Assembly: GCA_035532295.1 (NCBI GenBank)
Contig: DATKRH010000112.1
Location: 1-64,000 of the forward strand
DNA length: 64,000 bases
Direction: 5' to 3'
From: DASUBV01 sp035532295
GTDB taxonomy: Bacteria; Actinomycetota; Actinomycetes; Streptosporangiales; Streptosporangiaceae
The notes beneath the pieces were generated by a model. The model ran no database searches and was not told the DNA's origin. It was given only the letters and a program-made list of their open reading frames with translations. Below, in pieces: positions 16,343 through 25,235 of this stretch; position 1 is the stretch's first letter; every line of letters begins with the position of its first letter. The position numbers and the translations under genes were made by a program.

Positions 16343-19300
16343 ATGCGGATCGGCGCTGTCACCTCGACCATGCTCTTTCGCGGCCCCACCGCCCGGCCCC
16401 GGCAGGTGGTGCAGGTCACGCTCGTCGGCGACACCGCGACGCGGCCCGGCGAACCGGTAACGGTCAAGATCGGCGGACCGGGCATCGCCACGCCGGAGCC
16501 GTCCGTCGTGGCCGCCCCGCCGCCCGGCGGGGAGCAGATCGCCGAGGTCGGCATCGAGGTCAGCGCCGAGGTCAGCGCCGGAACCTCGCGCCGGGTGACG
16601 GTCATCGCCGAAGACTCGGCGGCGCGGGCCGAGCAGGCGGCCGACGTGACCATCGCCGAGCCGGGCTGGACGATGTGGATGGTCAGCCATTTCCACTACG
16701 ACCCCGTGTGGTGGAGCACGCAGGGCCAGTTCCTGGAGTCACGGCTCCTGCTGCCCGGCGAGGACGGCGAACTGCCGGAGGTCAGGACCGCGTTCGAGCT
16801 GGTGGCGCTGCACCTGGACGAGGCCCGCCGCGATCCCGATTACAAGTTCGTGCTGGCCGAGATCGACTATCTCAAGCCGCATTTCGACGCCCATCCGCAG
16901 GACCGGGAAGACCTGCTGGCCCTGATCGCGGCGGGCCGGATCGAGCTGGTCGGCGGCAGCTATAACGAGCCCAACACCAACCTGACCGGCGCCGAGTCGA
17001 CCATCCGCAACGCCGTCTACGGCCTGGCTTACCAGCGCGGCGTCCTGAAGGGCAATCCGTCGGCCGCATGGATGCTCGACGCCTTCGGCTTCGATCCCGC
17101 CTACCCCGGGCTGATGGCCGCGGCCGGGATGACCGAGTCGTCGTGGGCCCGCGGGCCGTTCCACCAGTGGGGGCCGAACCGGACCGCCGGCGACAACCGG
17201 CTGATGCAGTTCCCCGCCGAGTTCGAGTGGCTCTCGCCGGACGGCGGCGGACTGCTCACCAGCTACATGGCCAATCACTACTCGGCCGGCTGGGGGACGC
17301 AGCACGCCGCCGACCTCCCCACCGCGCAGCGGGATGCCTACCAGCAGTTCCTCGAGCTGGCGCCCGTCGCGGCCACTCGCAACGTGCTGCTGCCCGTCGG
17401 CGGCGACCACGTCATCCCCTCGCGCTGGGCCACCTCGATCCACCGGGACTGGAACGCGCGGTATGCGTGGCCGCGCTTCGTGACGGCGCTGCCCAGCGAG
17501 TTCTTCGCGGCCGTGCGCGGCGAGGCCGCCCGCGGGGACGTCTGGATCACGCCGCAGACCCGGGACATGAACCCGGTCTACACCGGCAAGGACGTCTCCT
17601 ACATCGACACCAAGCAGGCACAGCGGCAGGCCGAGACGGCGCTGCTGGACGGGGAACGGCTGGCGACCCTCGCCTGGCTGGCCGGCGCCCGCTACCCGCT
17701 GGCCAGCCTGGACCGGGCGTGGCGGCTGCTCGTCTTCGGCGCGCACCACGACGCGATCACCGGCACCGAGGGCGACCAGGTCTACCTGGACCTGCTGGCC
17801 GGCTGGCGGGAGGCGTGGCAGCGCGGCAGCCAGGCCCGCGACGAGGCGGCCGGCTACCTCGCGGGCCTGGCCGATACCGCCAGCGCCGCGACTCCGGGCC
17901 CGGCCAGCGGCGGCCCGGCCAGCGGCGCCATCGCGGTCGTCGTGGTGAATACCCTGTCGGCCGCCAGGTCAGGGCTCGCGACGGCCCTGCTGGAGCCCGC
18001 CGAGCCCGGCGGCACCTGGATCGAGCTGCGCGACGATGCCGGCGCGCCCGTTCCCTTCCTGGCCGAGGGGGTCAGGCGCCATCGCGATGGCGCCCTGGCG
18101 GCCGTGACGATCGCCTTCCGGGCGGCCGACGTTCCGGCCGTCGGCTATCGCACCTACCTGGCCTGGCCGACGGCTGGCCCGGCGGACGCGGCGCAGGCGG
18201 CGGAGCGGGCGGCGGGCTGGCAGCCCGTCGCGGGCACCGAGATAGCGAGCGCCGATTTCGCCATCACGGCCGACCCGGCCCGCGGTGGCACGCTGACCAG
18301 GATCTTTTCCAGGGCCGCCGATGCCGAGCTGCTCACCGGGCCCGGCAACGAGCTCGTCCTGCAGGAGGAGTATGCCCAGCACCCGCGCTGGGGCGAGGGC
18401 CCGTGGCTGCTGTCCCCCAAGGGGCCGGGCACCGGCTCGGCCGGCCTGCCGGCCGAGGTCCGCGCGCAGCGGTGCCCGCTCGGCCAGCGGCTCGTCTCCC
18501 GGCTGCGGCTGGGCGGGCTGGCGGTGACCCAGGAGACGCTGCTGTGGGACGGCGCCGACCGGGTGGAGTTCCGGACCCACGTGGACGGCTCGATTGGCCA
18601 GGACCGGCTGCTGCGGGTGGCCTTCCCCGTGAACGTGCCGGGCGGCCTGCCGGTCTTCCAGACCGCCGTCTCGGTGATCGGCCGGCCACTCGGGCCGGCC
18701 GACGCCGATGTCGCCGGCAACTCGTTCACGCTCGACAACCCGGCGCACGAGTGGTTTGGCGTCGGCTCCACCGCCCGGGTCGCGCTCACCGGCCCCGGCG
18801 GCTCCCGCGACGAGCGGCAGTTGCAGGCGATCGGGGTCGCCGAGGTGATCGCCTCGCCGGCGCCCAGCGGCCGGACGGTCGTCCGGGCCCTGCTGGTCGC
18901 GCTGGCCCGGCAGGGCGTGACGGCTACCTGCTCTCGGCCCGACGGGCCGCGGTACGGCGCCATCGAGATCGATTCCAACCTGCCCGACTTCCGGATCTCG
19001 CTCGGCGGGCCCGATGCCAACGCCTTCACCGCCGCCGTCCTGGCGGCGGCTGGGCCAGGCCCGGCGGCGGAACTGGCCGGGCAGCTGAAGGCCGCCGGGA
19101 CGGCACGCGTCTGGGTGCCCGCGGCCAGGAGCCGCGCCGACGCCTTCGGGCCCGGAGCCGACGTGCGCGGGCCCGCGGACCTGCCGGTGCTGATCATCGC
19201 CGGGGCCGGCGACACGGAGCTGGCGGCCGGGGTCCAGGCGGTGATCGACGACCTGGCCGACTCGGTCATCGAGGTGCCGTCGGCACCGTCGGCACCGTCG

Positions 19301-20899
19301 GCACCGTCGGCCGTCGCGGCGGCGCCGGTCCCCCGCGCGGCCGGCACCGGCCAGCCCGCCGGCGGGCCCGCGACCGCACTGGCCGGGCACTCGATCGCGC
19401 TGCTCAACCGTGGTACCCCGAGCAGCCTCGTGACGCCCGCCTCTGTCGCGACCATCGCCCTGATGCGCGCGTGCAGCGCCTGGCCCAGCGGCGTCTGGAT
19501 CGACGGCCCCGCGCGCGCCACGCCCGATGGCAGCAGCTTCGCCTGGCAGCACTGGAGCCACACTTTCGAGTACGCGCTGGCCGCCGGGCCCGGCGACTGG
19601 CGCGAGGCCGGCTTTCCGGCCGCCGGGCAGGATTACAACGCGGGCCTGCTGACGGTCACGACGGACCTGCACGCCGGGCCGCTGCCCGCGCGGGCCAGCC
19701 TGGCCAGCGTCGAGCCCCCGACCGCGATCCTCGCCGCGCTCAAGCCACGCGGCAACCCGCTGGCGCCCGGCCCGCAGCCCCGGCCGGCCGACGGCGTGAC
19801 GGTCCGGCTGCGAGATGCCGGCGGCGGGTCAGCCCCGGCGGCGGTCCGGCTCTTCACCGGCCTGACCGCCGCGCGGACCGCGGGCCTGTGCGAGGACGTC
19901 GCGGGCGAGCCGCTGCCGGTGACCGAGGGCGCCGCCGTGACACCGGTCCCCGCCGCCGGGGTCGCCACCATCTTCGTCACCCCGGCTACCCCGCCCTGGC
20001 TGGCCGGCCTAGTCGCCGACAGCCCGGAGTCGGCACTGCCCGAGACGGCGCTGCCCGAGTCGGCGCTGCCCGAGTCGGCGCTGCCCGAGACGGCGCTGCC
20101 CGAGACGGCCCAGCCGGTCTATGCCCGGTACTGGCTGCATGGCAAGGGACCGGCGCCGGCCGGCAATATGCCCGTGGCGGTGCATCTGTCTCCCGCCCGC
20201 CTCGGCGTGAGTTCCGGTGCGCCGGGACAGCTGCGGCTGACCGTCGCCGGCGGCCCCGACGCGGCCGCCGGCGAGATCTCGCTGAGCATCCCGCCCGGTC
20301 TTGACGTGCAGCCACCCGGCCCGCTCCGCTACGACCTGCCCGGCCGAGGGCACGCCAGCTGGGAACTGACGGTCCGTCAGCTGCCGGGGGCAGCTGACGG
20401 CCACCATTTTGTCGCCGCCCAGATCCGCGACCACGTCGGCCAGGTGATCGAGGACGCGGTGCTGGTGGTGACCGGAGCGGCGGCCGGCGCGGGAGCGGCG
20501 GCCGGAGCCGGGCGGGCGGCAGACCCGCCGCGAGCCGAGCTGGTCGCCGAGCATGAGGCGAATCTGCGGGCGATCAGCGCCGAGGTCGACCTGACGATGG
20601 CCGGCCCGGAGCTCACCCTGAGTCCCGGCGAGACCGGGGACCTCCAGATCGTGGTGAGCAACCACGCCGCCTCGGCCATCCGCGGTGAGGTCCAGCTCAT
20701 CTCGCCCGCCGGCAGCTGGGCGTGCGTGCCGCGGTGGGCCGCCGGCTTCTGCGCCGAGCCCGGGCGGGCCGCGACGCTGCGCCTTCCCGTCACCGTGCCG
20801 GCTGACGCCCGGCGCGGCCAGCGATGGTGGGTGATCGCCAAGGTCATGTACTTCGGCCGGGCCAGGTACAGCGAGCCGGTCGAGGTGATCATCTCCTGA
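16343..20899 (+). CDS. GH38 family alpha-mannosidase, very large form
   Basis: A 1518-residue glycoside hydrolase of family 38, which cleaves alpha-mannosides with retention. The zinc-site motif is HFHYDPVWW (His118, Asp120), the nucleophile region is WMLDAFGFDPAYP (Asp246) and the later zinc His is in GAHHDAITGTEGDQ. An extra N-terminal beta-rich domain of about 110 residues precedes the catalytic domain. The C-terminal region (about residues 1300-1518) looks like one or two immunoglobulin-like NEW3-type domains. No signal peptide is visible, so it is probably intracellular and acts on imported oligosaccharides. Two low-complexity tandem-repeat stretches (SAP repeats; LPETA/LPESA repeats) mark interdomain linkers. 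Typical GH38 proteins are 850-1050 residues, so this one is unusually long. Divergent from the LacI gene. Confidence 0.9.
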   Translation: MRIGAVTSTMLFRGPTARPRQVVQVTLVGDTATRPGEPVTVKIGGPGIATPEPSVVAAPPPGGEQIAEVGIEVSAEVSAGTSRRVTVIAEDSAARAEQAADVTIAEPGWTMWMVSHFHYDPVWWSTQGQFLESRLLLPGEDGELPEVRTAFELVALHLDEARRDPDYKFVLAEIDYLKPHFDAHPQDREDLLALIAAGRIELVGGSYNEPNTNLTGAESTIRNAVYGLAYQRGVLKGNPSAAWMLDAFGFDPAYPGLMAAAGMTESSWARGPFHQWGPNRTAGDNRLMQFPAEFEWLSPDGGGLLTSYMANHYSAGWGTQHAADLPTAQRDAYQQFLELAPVAATRNVLLPVGGDHVIPSRWATSIHRDWNARYAWPRFVTALPSEFFAAVRGEAARGDVWITPQTRDMNPVYTGKDVSYIDTKQAQRQAETALLDGERLATLAWLAGARYPLASLDRAWRLLVFGAHHDAITGTEGDQVYLDLLAGWREAWQRGSQARDEAAGYLAGLADTASAATPGPASGGPASGAIAVVVVNTLSAARSGLATALLEPAEPGGTWIELRDDAGAPVPFLAEGVRRHRDGALAAVTIAFRAADVPAVGYRTYLAWPTAGPADAAQAAERAAGWQPVAGTEIASADFAITADPARGGTLTRIFSRAADAELLTGPGNELVLQEEYAQHPRWGEGPWLLSPKGPGTGSAGLPAEVRAQRCPLGQRLVSRLRLGGLAVTQETLLWDGADRVEFRTHVDGSIGQDRLLRVAFPVNVPGGLPVFQTAVSVIGRPLGPADADVAGNSFTLDNPAHEWFGVGSTARVALTGPGGSRDERQLQAIGVAEVIASPAPSGRTVVRALLVALARQGVTATCSRPDGPRYGAIEIDSNLPDFRISLGGPDANAFTAAVLAAAGPGPAAELAGQLKAAGTARVWVPAARSRADAFGPGADVRGPADLPVLIIAGAGDTELAAGVQAVIDDLADSVIEVPSAPSAPSAPSAVAAAPVPRAAGTGQPAGGPATALAGHSIALLNRGTPSSLVTPASVATIALMRACSAWPSGVWIDGPARATPDGSSFAWQHWSHTFEYALAAGPGDWREAGFPAAGQDYNAGLLTVTTDLHAGPLPARASLASVEPPTAILAALKPRGNPLAPGPQPRPADGVTVRLRDAGGGSAPAAVRLFTGLTAARTAGLCEDVAGEPLPVTEGAAVTPVPAAGVATIFVTPATPPWLAGLVADSPESALPETALPESALPESALPETALPETAQPVYARYWLHGKGPAPAGNMPVAVHLSPARLGVSSGAPGQLRLTVAGGPDAAAGEISLSIPPGLDVQPPGPLRYDLPGRGHASWELTVRQLPGAADGHHFVAAQIRDHVGQVIEDAVLVVTGAAAGAGAAAGAGRAADPPRAELVAEHEANLRAISAEVDLTMAGPELTLSPGETGDLQIVVSNHAASAIRGEVQLISPAGSWACVPRWAAGFCAEPGRAATLRLPVTVPADARRGQRWWVIAKVMYFGRARYSEPVEVIIS
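19277..19310. repeat. 9-bp tandem repeat in mannosidase linker
   Basis: Nearly four copies of a 9-bp unit encoding Ser-Ala-Pro repeats in a linker of the GH38 protein. Confidence 0.85.
20021..20110. repeat. 15-bp tandem repeat, six copies, in mannosidase linker
   Basis: Six adjacent 15-bp units (20021 to 20110), slightly diverged, encoding SPESA, LPETA, LPESA, LPESA, LPETA and LPETA. They form an interdomain linker in the GH38 protein. LPxTA-like strings resemble sortase motifs but are internal and lack the hydrophobic tail. Confidence 0.9.
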
Positions 20900-20928
20900 C
20901 CGGGTGCCAGCCTCATCAGGCGCTAGCC

Positions 20929-21882
20929 TCAGGTCAGGCCGAGCATGACCACTCCGGCGGCTATGCAGCTCACCCCGACCACCTGGCGGCCGCTGAGCCG
21001 CTCGCGGAACATCAGGATGCCGGCGACCAGGGCGAGGGCCGGGTAGAGGCTGGACACGGCTGCGGTCACCGCGACCTGGCCGACCTGGCCGCCGCGCGAG
21101 AACGCCAGCAGGGCCCCGACCTCGGTCAGCCCGGCCGTGGCGGCCCACATCAGGCCCGGGGCCTGGCCCCGGAGCGGCCTGGGCCTGCCCAGCAGAGGCA
21201 GCGCCAGGAGCAGCGCGGTGACCGACGCGGCGTAGGCCACGAGCGTGGACGGCAGCCAGCCCGCGCCGGCGGAGTAGCGACCGAGGAGGAACGCGCCGAC
21301 GCCGTAGGTGGTCGCGGACGCGAAGGCCAGCGGGATGCCGGGCCGCGGGATGCCGCGGGCGAGCACGGCCGACCCCGCGATCCCAGCCGAGCCGCGGATC
21401 CCGCCCGCGCCTGTCACCACGCCGGCCGCAGCCGGGACGCCGCCAGCGGCCGGGACGGCGGCGGGAGCGTCCGCGGGCGTGCGGGCCGCGGCCATGGCGA
21501 TCCCGGCCACTGACAGGACGACCCCGGCGCCGCCGATGCCGCCGATGCGCTCGCCGAGCACGGCCACCGCCAGCAGCGCCGTCACGCCGCCATAGGTCGC
21601 GCCAATCGCGCTGACCAGGCCGACTGGCCCGCATTCCAGCGCGCGGTAGTAGCACAGCCAGCCGAGCAGGCCCAGCACGCCGGCACCCGACAGCCCGACG
21701 GCCGTGGTGCCGCCGACGGCGGCCAGCGACGGACGCAGCAGGGCCGCCAGCACTACGAGCACCGCCAGGCCCAGCACCTGGCTGACGAGGACGGCGGCAT
21801 AGGTGCCGATCCGCCTGGCGGCGCTGGCGGCCGCGATCGTGGAGATGCCCCAGGCAGCCGCGGCGAGAAGCCCGTAGGTCAT
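20929..21882 (-). CDS. EamA/DMT family transporter
   Basis: A 317-residue drug/metabolite transporter with about ten hydrophobic segments arranged as two EamA repeats (first around YGLLAAAAWGISTIAAASAA, second around YGVGAFLLGRYSAG). The ATG at 21882 starts the first helix. A central Pro/Ala/Gly-rich loop of about 50 residues separates the two repeats. Members export or import amino acids, nucleosides or sugars; substrate unknown. Convergent with the mannosidase gene, 29 bases away, with short GCCT/AGGC inverted repeats in between but no clear terminator. Confidence 0.8.
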   Translation of the reverse strand: MTYGLLAAAAWGISTIAAASAARRIGTYAAVLVSQVLGLAVLVVLAALLRPSLAAVGGTTAVGLSGAGVLGLLGWLCYYRALECGPVGLVSAIGATYGGVTALLAVAVLGERIGGIGGAGVVLSVAGIAMAAARTPADAPAAVPAAGGVPAAAGVVTGAGGIRGSAGIAGSAVLARGIPRPGIPLAFASATTYGVGAFLLGRYSAGAGWLPSTLVAYAASVTALLLALPLLGRPRPLRGQAPGLMWAATAGLTEVGALLAFSRGGQVGQVAVTAAVSSLYPALALVAGILMFRERLSGRQVVGVSCIAAGVVMLGLT

Positions 21883-22174
21883 GCCGCCGCGTCTTCCCCG
21901 GCGGCGGTCTCGGGGGCTGTCCCGGGACCACGCTCCGCACGTCTTCCGGCATCGCTCGCAGCATCTAGCCAGGCAAATTGCATCACGCAAGGTGACGATA
22001 GACCACGGCCAGTTACTAAGTCCCGGCGATGTGCGTATTAGCCCAGGTCAATAGCTGCTTATAGCGCTCAAACCCGAGAAGAGTCACCCAAGGTTCACCC
22101 CCGCGGACAGCCGACAGGAAACCCCGGATGGTGCGACAATAGGACAGGGCCGCGTCAACCATCCCAGAAGGACG
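21883..22174. other. Intergenic region upstream of the LuxR-type gene
   Basis: Divergent region of about 290 bases between the EamA transporter and the LuxR-type regulator. It is less GC-rich from about 21960 to 22090 and contains a small palindrome GCAAATTGC (21973-21981), but I could not settle on a promoter. No gene is supported. Confidence 0.4.
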
Positions 22175-24730
22175 ATGACCACCGAGATTCTACTCAGCGC
22201 CGGGAACCTGCCGGCCGAGCCCAACAGCTTCGTTGGGCGCGAGCGCGACCTGGCGGAGCTCGCGCTGCTGCTCACGGACGTCCGGGCGCTGACGCTCTGC
22301 GGGCCCGGCGGCATCGGGAAGACCCGGCTGGCGGTCCGGCTCGGCGCGGGCCTGGCCCCGGACTTCCCCGATGGCGCCTGGCTCGCAGAGCTGGCTGACC
22401 TGCGCGATCCTGACCTGGTGGCCCGCCGGGTGGCCACCACGCTGGGTATCCGCGAGGAGCCCGGCCGGTCGCTGACCGAGACGCTGTCTGACGCGCTGCG
22501 CTCGCGCGACCTGCTGCTCATCCTCGACACCTGCGAGCACCTGGTCGAGGCGTGCGCGCTGCTGGTGCAGCGGCTGCTGGCCGGCTGCCGGGGCATCCGC
22601 GTGGTCGCGACCAGCCGGGAGCCGCTGCGGGTGCGCGGCGAGACGGTCTGGCGGGTACCGCCGCTTGAGCTGCCGGCGGCGCTGGAGCAGCTGAGCCCGC
22701 AGGAGATGCTCGGGCACGAGGCCGTGCGCCTGTTCACCGACCGCGCCGCGGCGGTGCGGCCGGGGTTCGCGCTCACCGCCGAGAACGCGCAGTCGGTGGC
22801 GCGGCTGTGCCGGATGCTGGATGGCATCCCGCTGGCCATCGAACTGGCCGCCGCGCGAATCCGCGCGCTATCGGTCGACCAGGTCGCCGACCGGCTCGGC
22901 GACCGGTTCCAGCTACTGGCTTCCGGGGACCGCACCGCGCCGATGCGCCAGCAGACGCTGCGCGCGGCCGTGGACTGGAGTTATGAGCTGCTCACCGGGC
23001 CAGAGCAGGCGCTGCTGCGCCGGCTGTCGGTGTTCTCCGGGTGCAACCTCGAGATGGCCGAGCAGGTCTGCGCTGATAAGCAGATCCGGGCTGACGACGT
23101 GCTCGACCTGCTCGCCGCGCTGATCGACAAGTCGCTGGTCAGCCTGGACGGCGAACTGGCCGGCGATACCCGGTACCGGCTGCTCGACACGATCGGCGAG
23201 TACGCCGCCGACCGGCTGGCTACTTCCGGCGAGCAGCCGGCGGTCCGGGCGGCGCACCGCGACTACCTGCTGCGGCTGGGCGAAGGCATCGTGGCGCAGG
23301 CCTTCCTGCGCGGCGACCCGCCCTGGGCCGACCGGGTGGCGATGTACCACCGGATGGACATTGAGCGCCCCAATTTCCGCCATGCCCTGTCGGAATGCCT
23401 GAGCCGCGAGGATGCGGAGCTAGGCCTGCGGCTGTGCCTGGCGCTGCACAGCGCGTGGGTGGCCTCCGGCGACGTGACCGAGGGCATCGCCTGGTTCGAC
23501 AGGTTCCTCGCGCTGGCCGCCCCGACATCGTCCGACATCCGGGCGCGCGCCCTGGTCCACCGCGCCGAGCTTGCCCTGGAGCAGCAGGACTATCCGACCG
23601 CCGGCGAGCGCGCTCGGGCCAGCCTGGACCTCTTCCAGTCGGCCGCCGAGCCCGGCGAGGCGAGCGCCCTGCGCATCCTTTCCCTGGTCGAGCTGCAGGC
23701 TGGCCACGCCGACGAGGCCCTGGACAGTGTCAACGCGGCGGTCGAGGCTGCCCGCAAGGCCGGGGACTGCTGGCAGGAAGGACTGGCCCTGGCCAGGAAG
23801 GCGTCGGTCCTGGCCCGCCTGACCAGGCTGGGCGACGCGCAGCAGACCTTCGAGGCGGCCCTGGAAACGCTGCGGGACAACAACGGCTGGGGCGTGGCGC
23901 AGACGCTGTACGGGTTCGGCGCCCTGGCCCGCCAGCGTGGCGACAACGCCGCCGCGCTGGCGCACTTCCGCTCCGCCCTCGCGCTGTACCGGCAGATCGA
24001 CGCCAGGCCGGAGATGGCCAGGTGCCTGGCCGGGATCGGCTGGGTAGCGCTGTCCCAGCTAGAGCTGGAGGCTGCCGCCGCGAGCCTGAGCGAGAGCATC
24101 CAGCTGAGCCTGGCTACCGGCCAGCGGCTGTCCATCGCCCGCGGAATCGAGGCATTCGCGGCCCTCGCCGTCCTCCGGGACGACCTGGCCGCGGCGGCCA
24201 AGCTCGCGAGCGCGGGATCCGCGCTGCGCTCCGCCCTCGGCCAGGCCGCATCGCCGGGCGCCCTGCGCCGCGCGGGCTCGCTCCTGGAGGCGGCGCGGCG
24301 GCGGCTGGGGGCGGCGGCCGTCGCCGCCCTGGTTGTCGAGGGCGAGCAGCTGACGGCGCATGAGGCGGTCGCCTTCGCGTTGCGTTCCCGCCGCGGCGGT
24401 CCTGGCGGCGCGCCGGGCGCGACCGACGAGAGCACCCCGAGCGCCCCGGCCACTCCGAGCGCCGGGAACGCCCAGCCCGGCCAGGCCCCGGCCAGGCACG
24501 GGGATGCCCTCGTCGGCGATGGCATGCCGACCGTGCTGACCGTCCGCGAGCTGGAAATCGCCGGGCTGGTCGCGCGCGGCCTGTCCAACCGCGGCATCGC
24601 CGCCGAGCTCACCATCAGCCCGGCCACCGCGGCACGGCACGTGGCCAACATCTTCGGCAAGCTGGGCTTCAGCTCCAGGGCCCAGGTGGCGGCGTGGGCG
24701 GCCGAGCGCGAGCTGGGCAACCGCGCCTGA
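22175..24730 (+). CDS. NB-ARC/AAA ATPase transcriptional regulator with LuxR DNA-binding domain
   Basis: An 851-residue regulator. An N-terminal NB-ARC-like ATPase starts with NSFVGRERDLAELALLL and has Walker A GPGGIGKTR, Walker B LLLILDTCEH and the GxPLA motif (DGIPLAIELAAARI). A winged-helix-like segment and an alpha-helical TPR-like region (about 380-740) follow. The C-terminus carries a LuxR helix-turn-helix (LTVRELEIAGLVARGLSNRGIAAELTISPATAARHV). This layout is common in actinobacterial STAND regulators that respond to unknown ligands. The segment before the HTH (about 750-785) is Pro/Ala-rich. The ATG follows AGAAGGA closely. No obvious target gene adjoins it. Confidence 0.9.
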   Translation: MTTEILLSAGNLPAEPNSFVGRERDLAELALLLTDVRALTLCGPGGIGKTRLAVRLGAGLAPDFPDGAWLAELADLRDPDLVARRVATTLGIREEPGRSLTETLSDALRSRDLLLILDTCEHLVEACALLVQRLLAGCRGIRVVATSREPLRVRGETVWRVPPLELPAALEQLSPQEMLGHEAVRLFTDRAAAVRPGFALTAENAQSVARLCRMLDGIPLAIELAAARIRALSVDQVADRLGDRFQLLASGDRTAPMRQQTLRAAVDWSYELLTGPEQALLRRLSVFSGCNLEMAEQVCADKQIRADDVLDLLAALIDKSLVSLDGELAGDTRYRLLDTIGEYAADRLATSGEQPAVRAAHRDYLLRLGEGIVAQAFLRGDPPWADRVAMYHRMDIERPNFRHALSECLSREDAELGLRLCLALHSAWVASGDVTEGIAWFDRFLALAAPTSSDIRARALVHRAELALEQQDYPTAGERARASLDLFQSAAEPGEASALRILSLVELQAGHADEALDSVNAAVEAARKAGDCWQEGLALARKASVLARLTRLGDAQQTFEAALETLRDNNGWGVAQTLYGFGALARQRGDNAAALAHFRSALALYRQIDARPEMARCLAGIGWVALSQLELEAAAASLSESIQLSLATGQRLSIARGIEAFAALAVLRDDLAAAAKLASAGSALRSALGQAASPGALRRAGSLLEAARRRLGAAAVAALVVEGEQLTAHEAVAFALRSRRGGPGGAPGATDESTPSAPATPSAGNAQPGQAPARHGDALVGDGMPTVLTVRELEIAGLVARGLSNRGIAAELTISPATAARHVANIFGKLGFSSRAQVAAWAAERELGNRA

Positions 24731-24977
24731 GCCGCGCGGCCAGCTCCACCGCGGCTACGCCTCGGGCCTGATCATGTACACACGGCCGTGACCTGCTCCG
24801 ACGCCCGAGCTGCACATCGGAATGGCTCATTCGGCGCATGTGCCGCGCAGCCGCGCGGCCTAACTTCGTAAACGAGGCGCGGTGCGGCCCCGGCGCGTCC
24901 GGCCACCAGGAGGGGGGTGGCCGGCCTGGTCGGGGCCGCACCGGCGCATCGCCCGCAGCGGAGCCTGGTCAGCCGGG

Positions 24978-25022
24978 CCAGTAGGTCCAGCAGGGCCAGC
25001 AGGTCCAGTAGGTCCGGCCAGT
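24978..25022. repeat. 9-bp tandem repeat, about five copies
   Basis: Five adjacent 9-bp units related to CCAGCAGGT, with one or a few differences each, in noncoding DNA downstream of the LuxR-type gene. Confidence 0.75.
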
Positions 25023-25079
25023 CCGGTCGCCTGATGTACATACCCGGCTACATATTCCTGACGATGCGGCGGCGGCACC

Positions 25080-25101
25080 GTATGCGTAACGTTATGCACA
25101 C
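25080..25101. promoter_or_regulatory. 22-bp inverted repeat upstream of the ANL-like gene
   Basis: GTATGCGTAAC followed directly by GTTATGCACAC: eleven-base arms with nine complementary positions and a perfect TAACGTTA core. It lies about 135 bases ahead of the truncated adenylate-forming gene and looks like an operator for a dimeric regulator. The regulator is unknown. Confidence 0.45.
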
Positions 25102-25158
25102 GGGCCGCCACCACAATCACGGGAGCGACACGACAGCAGCACGAGACAGCGGCACCGG

Positions 25159-25192
25159 CGAGACAGCGCCCCTGACGAGACAGCGCCCCTGA
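25159..25192. repeat. 17-bp perfect tandem duplication
   Basis: Two exact copies (25159-25175, 25176-25192), with a further 10-base partial copy at about 25142-25151, in the leader region of the ANL-like gene. Confidence 0.85.
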
Positions 25193-25235
25193 ATGGCGCG
25201 CCGCGTGTATGACGGCGGGAAGGTTGCGGAAGACC

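Larger units (their letters stand above)
24731..25235. other. 505-base intergenic region without a supported gene
   Basis: Holds several short repeats and a strong palindrome but no convincing coding sequence: the minus-strand reading frames crossing it are low-complexity. Contents: an ATGTACAT palindrome (25034-25041), the 9-bp repeats at 24978-25022, the inverted repeat at 25080-25101 and the 17-bp duplication at 25159-25192. Confidence 0.6.

Noticed and set aside
20021..20110. Sortase-like LPxTA motifs in the mannosidase
   Set aside because: They are internal, repeated by a 15-bp tandem repeat, end in A rather than G and lack a hydrophobic tail and charged end; the protein has no signal peptide.
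17068..20304. 1078-codon second frame inside the mannosidase gene
   Set aside because: Same strand, shifted frame of the GH38 gene; Arg/Gly/Ala-rich translation, no start context and the GH38 frame carries all conserved motifs.
22084..22935. 283-codon minus-strand frame opposite the LuxR-type gene
   Set aside because: Serine/arginine-rich shadow; the plus-strand NB-ARC motifs show the true frame.
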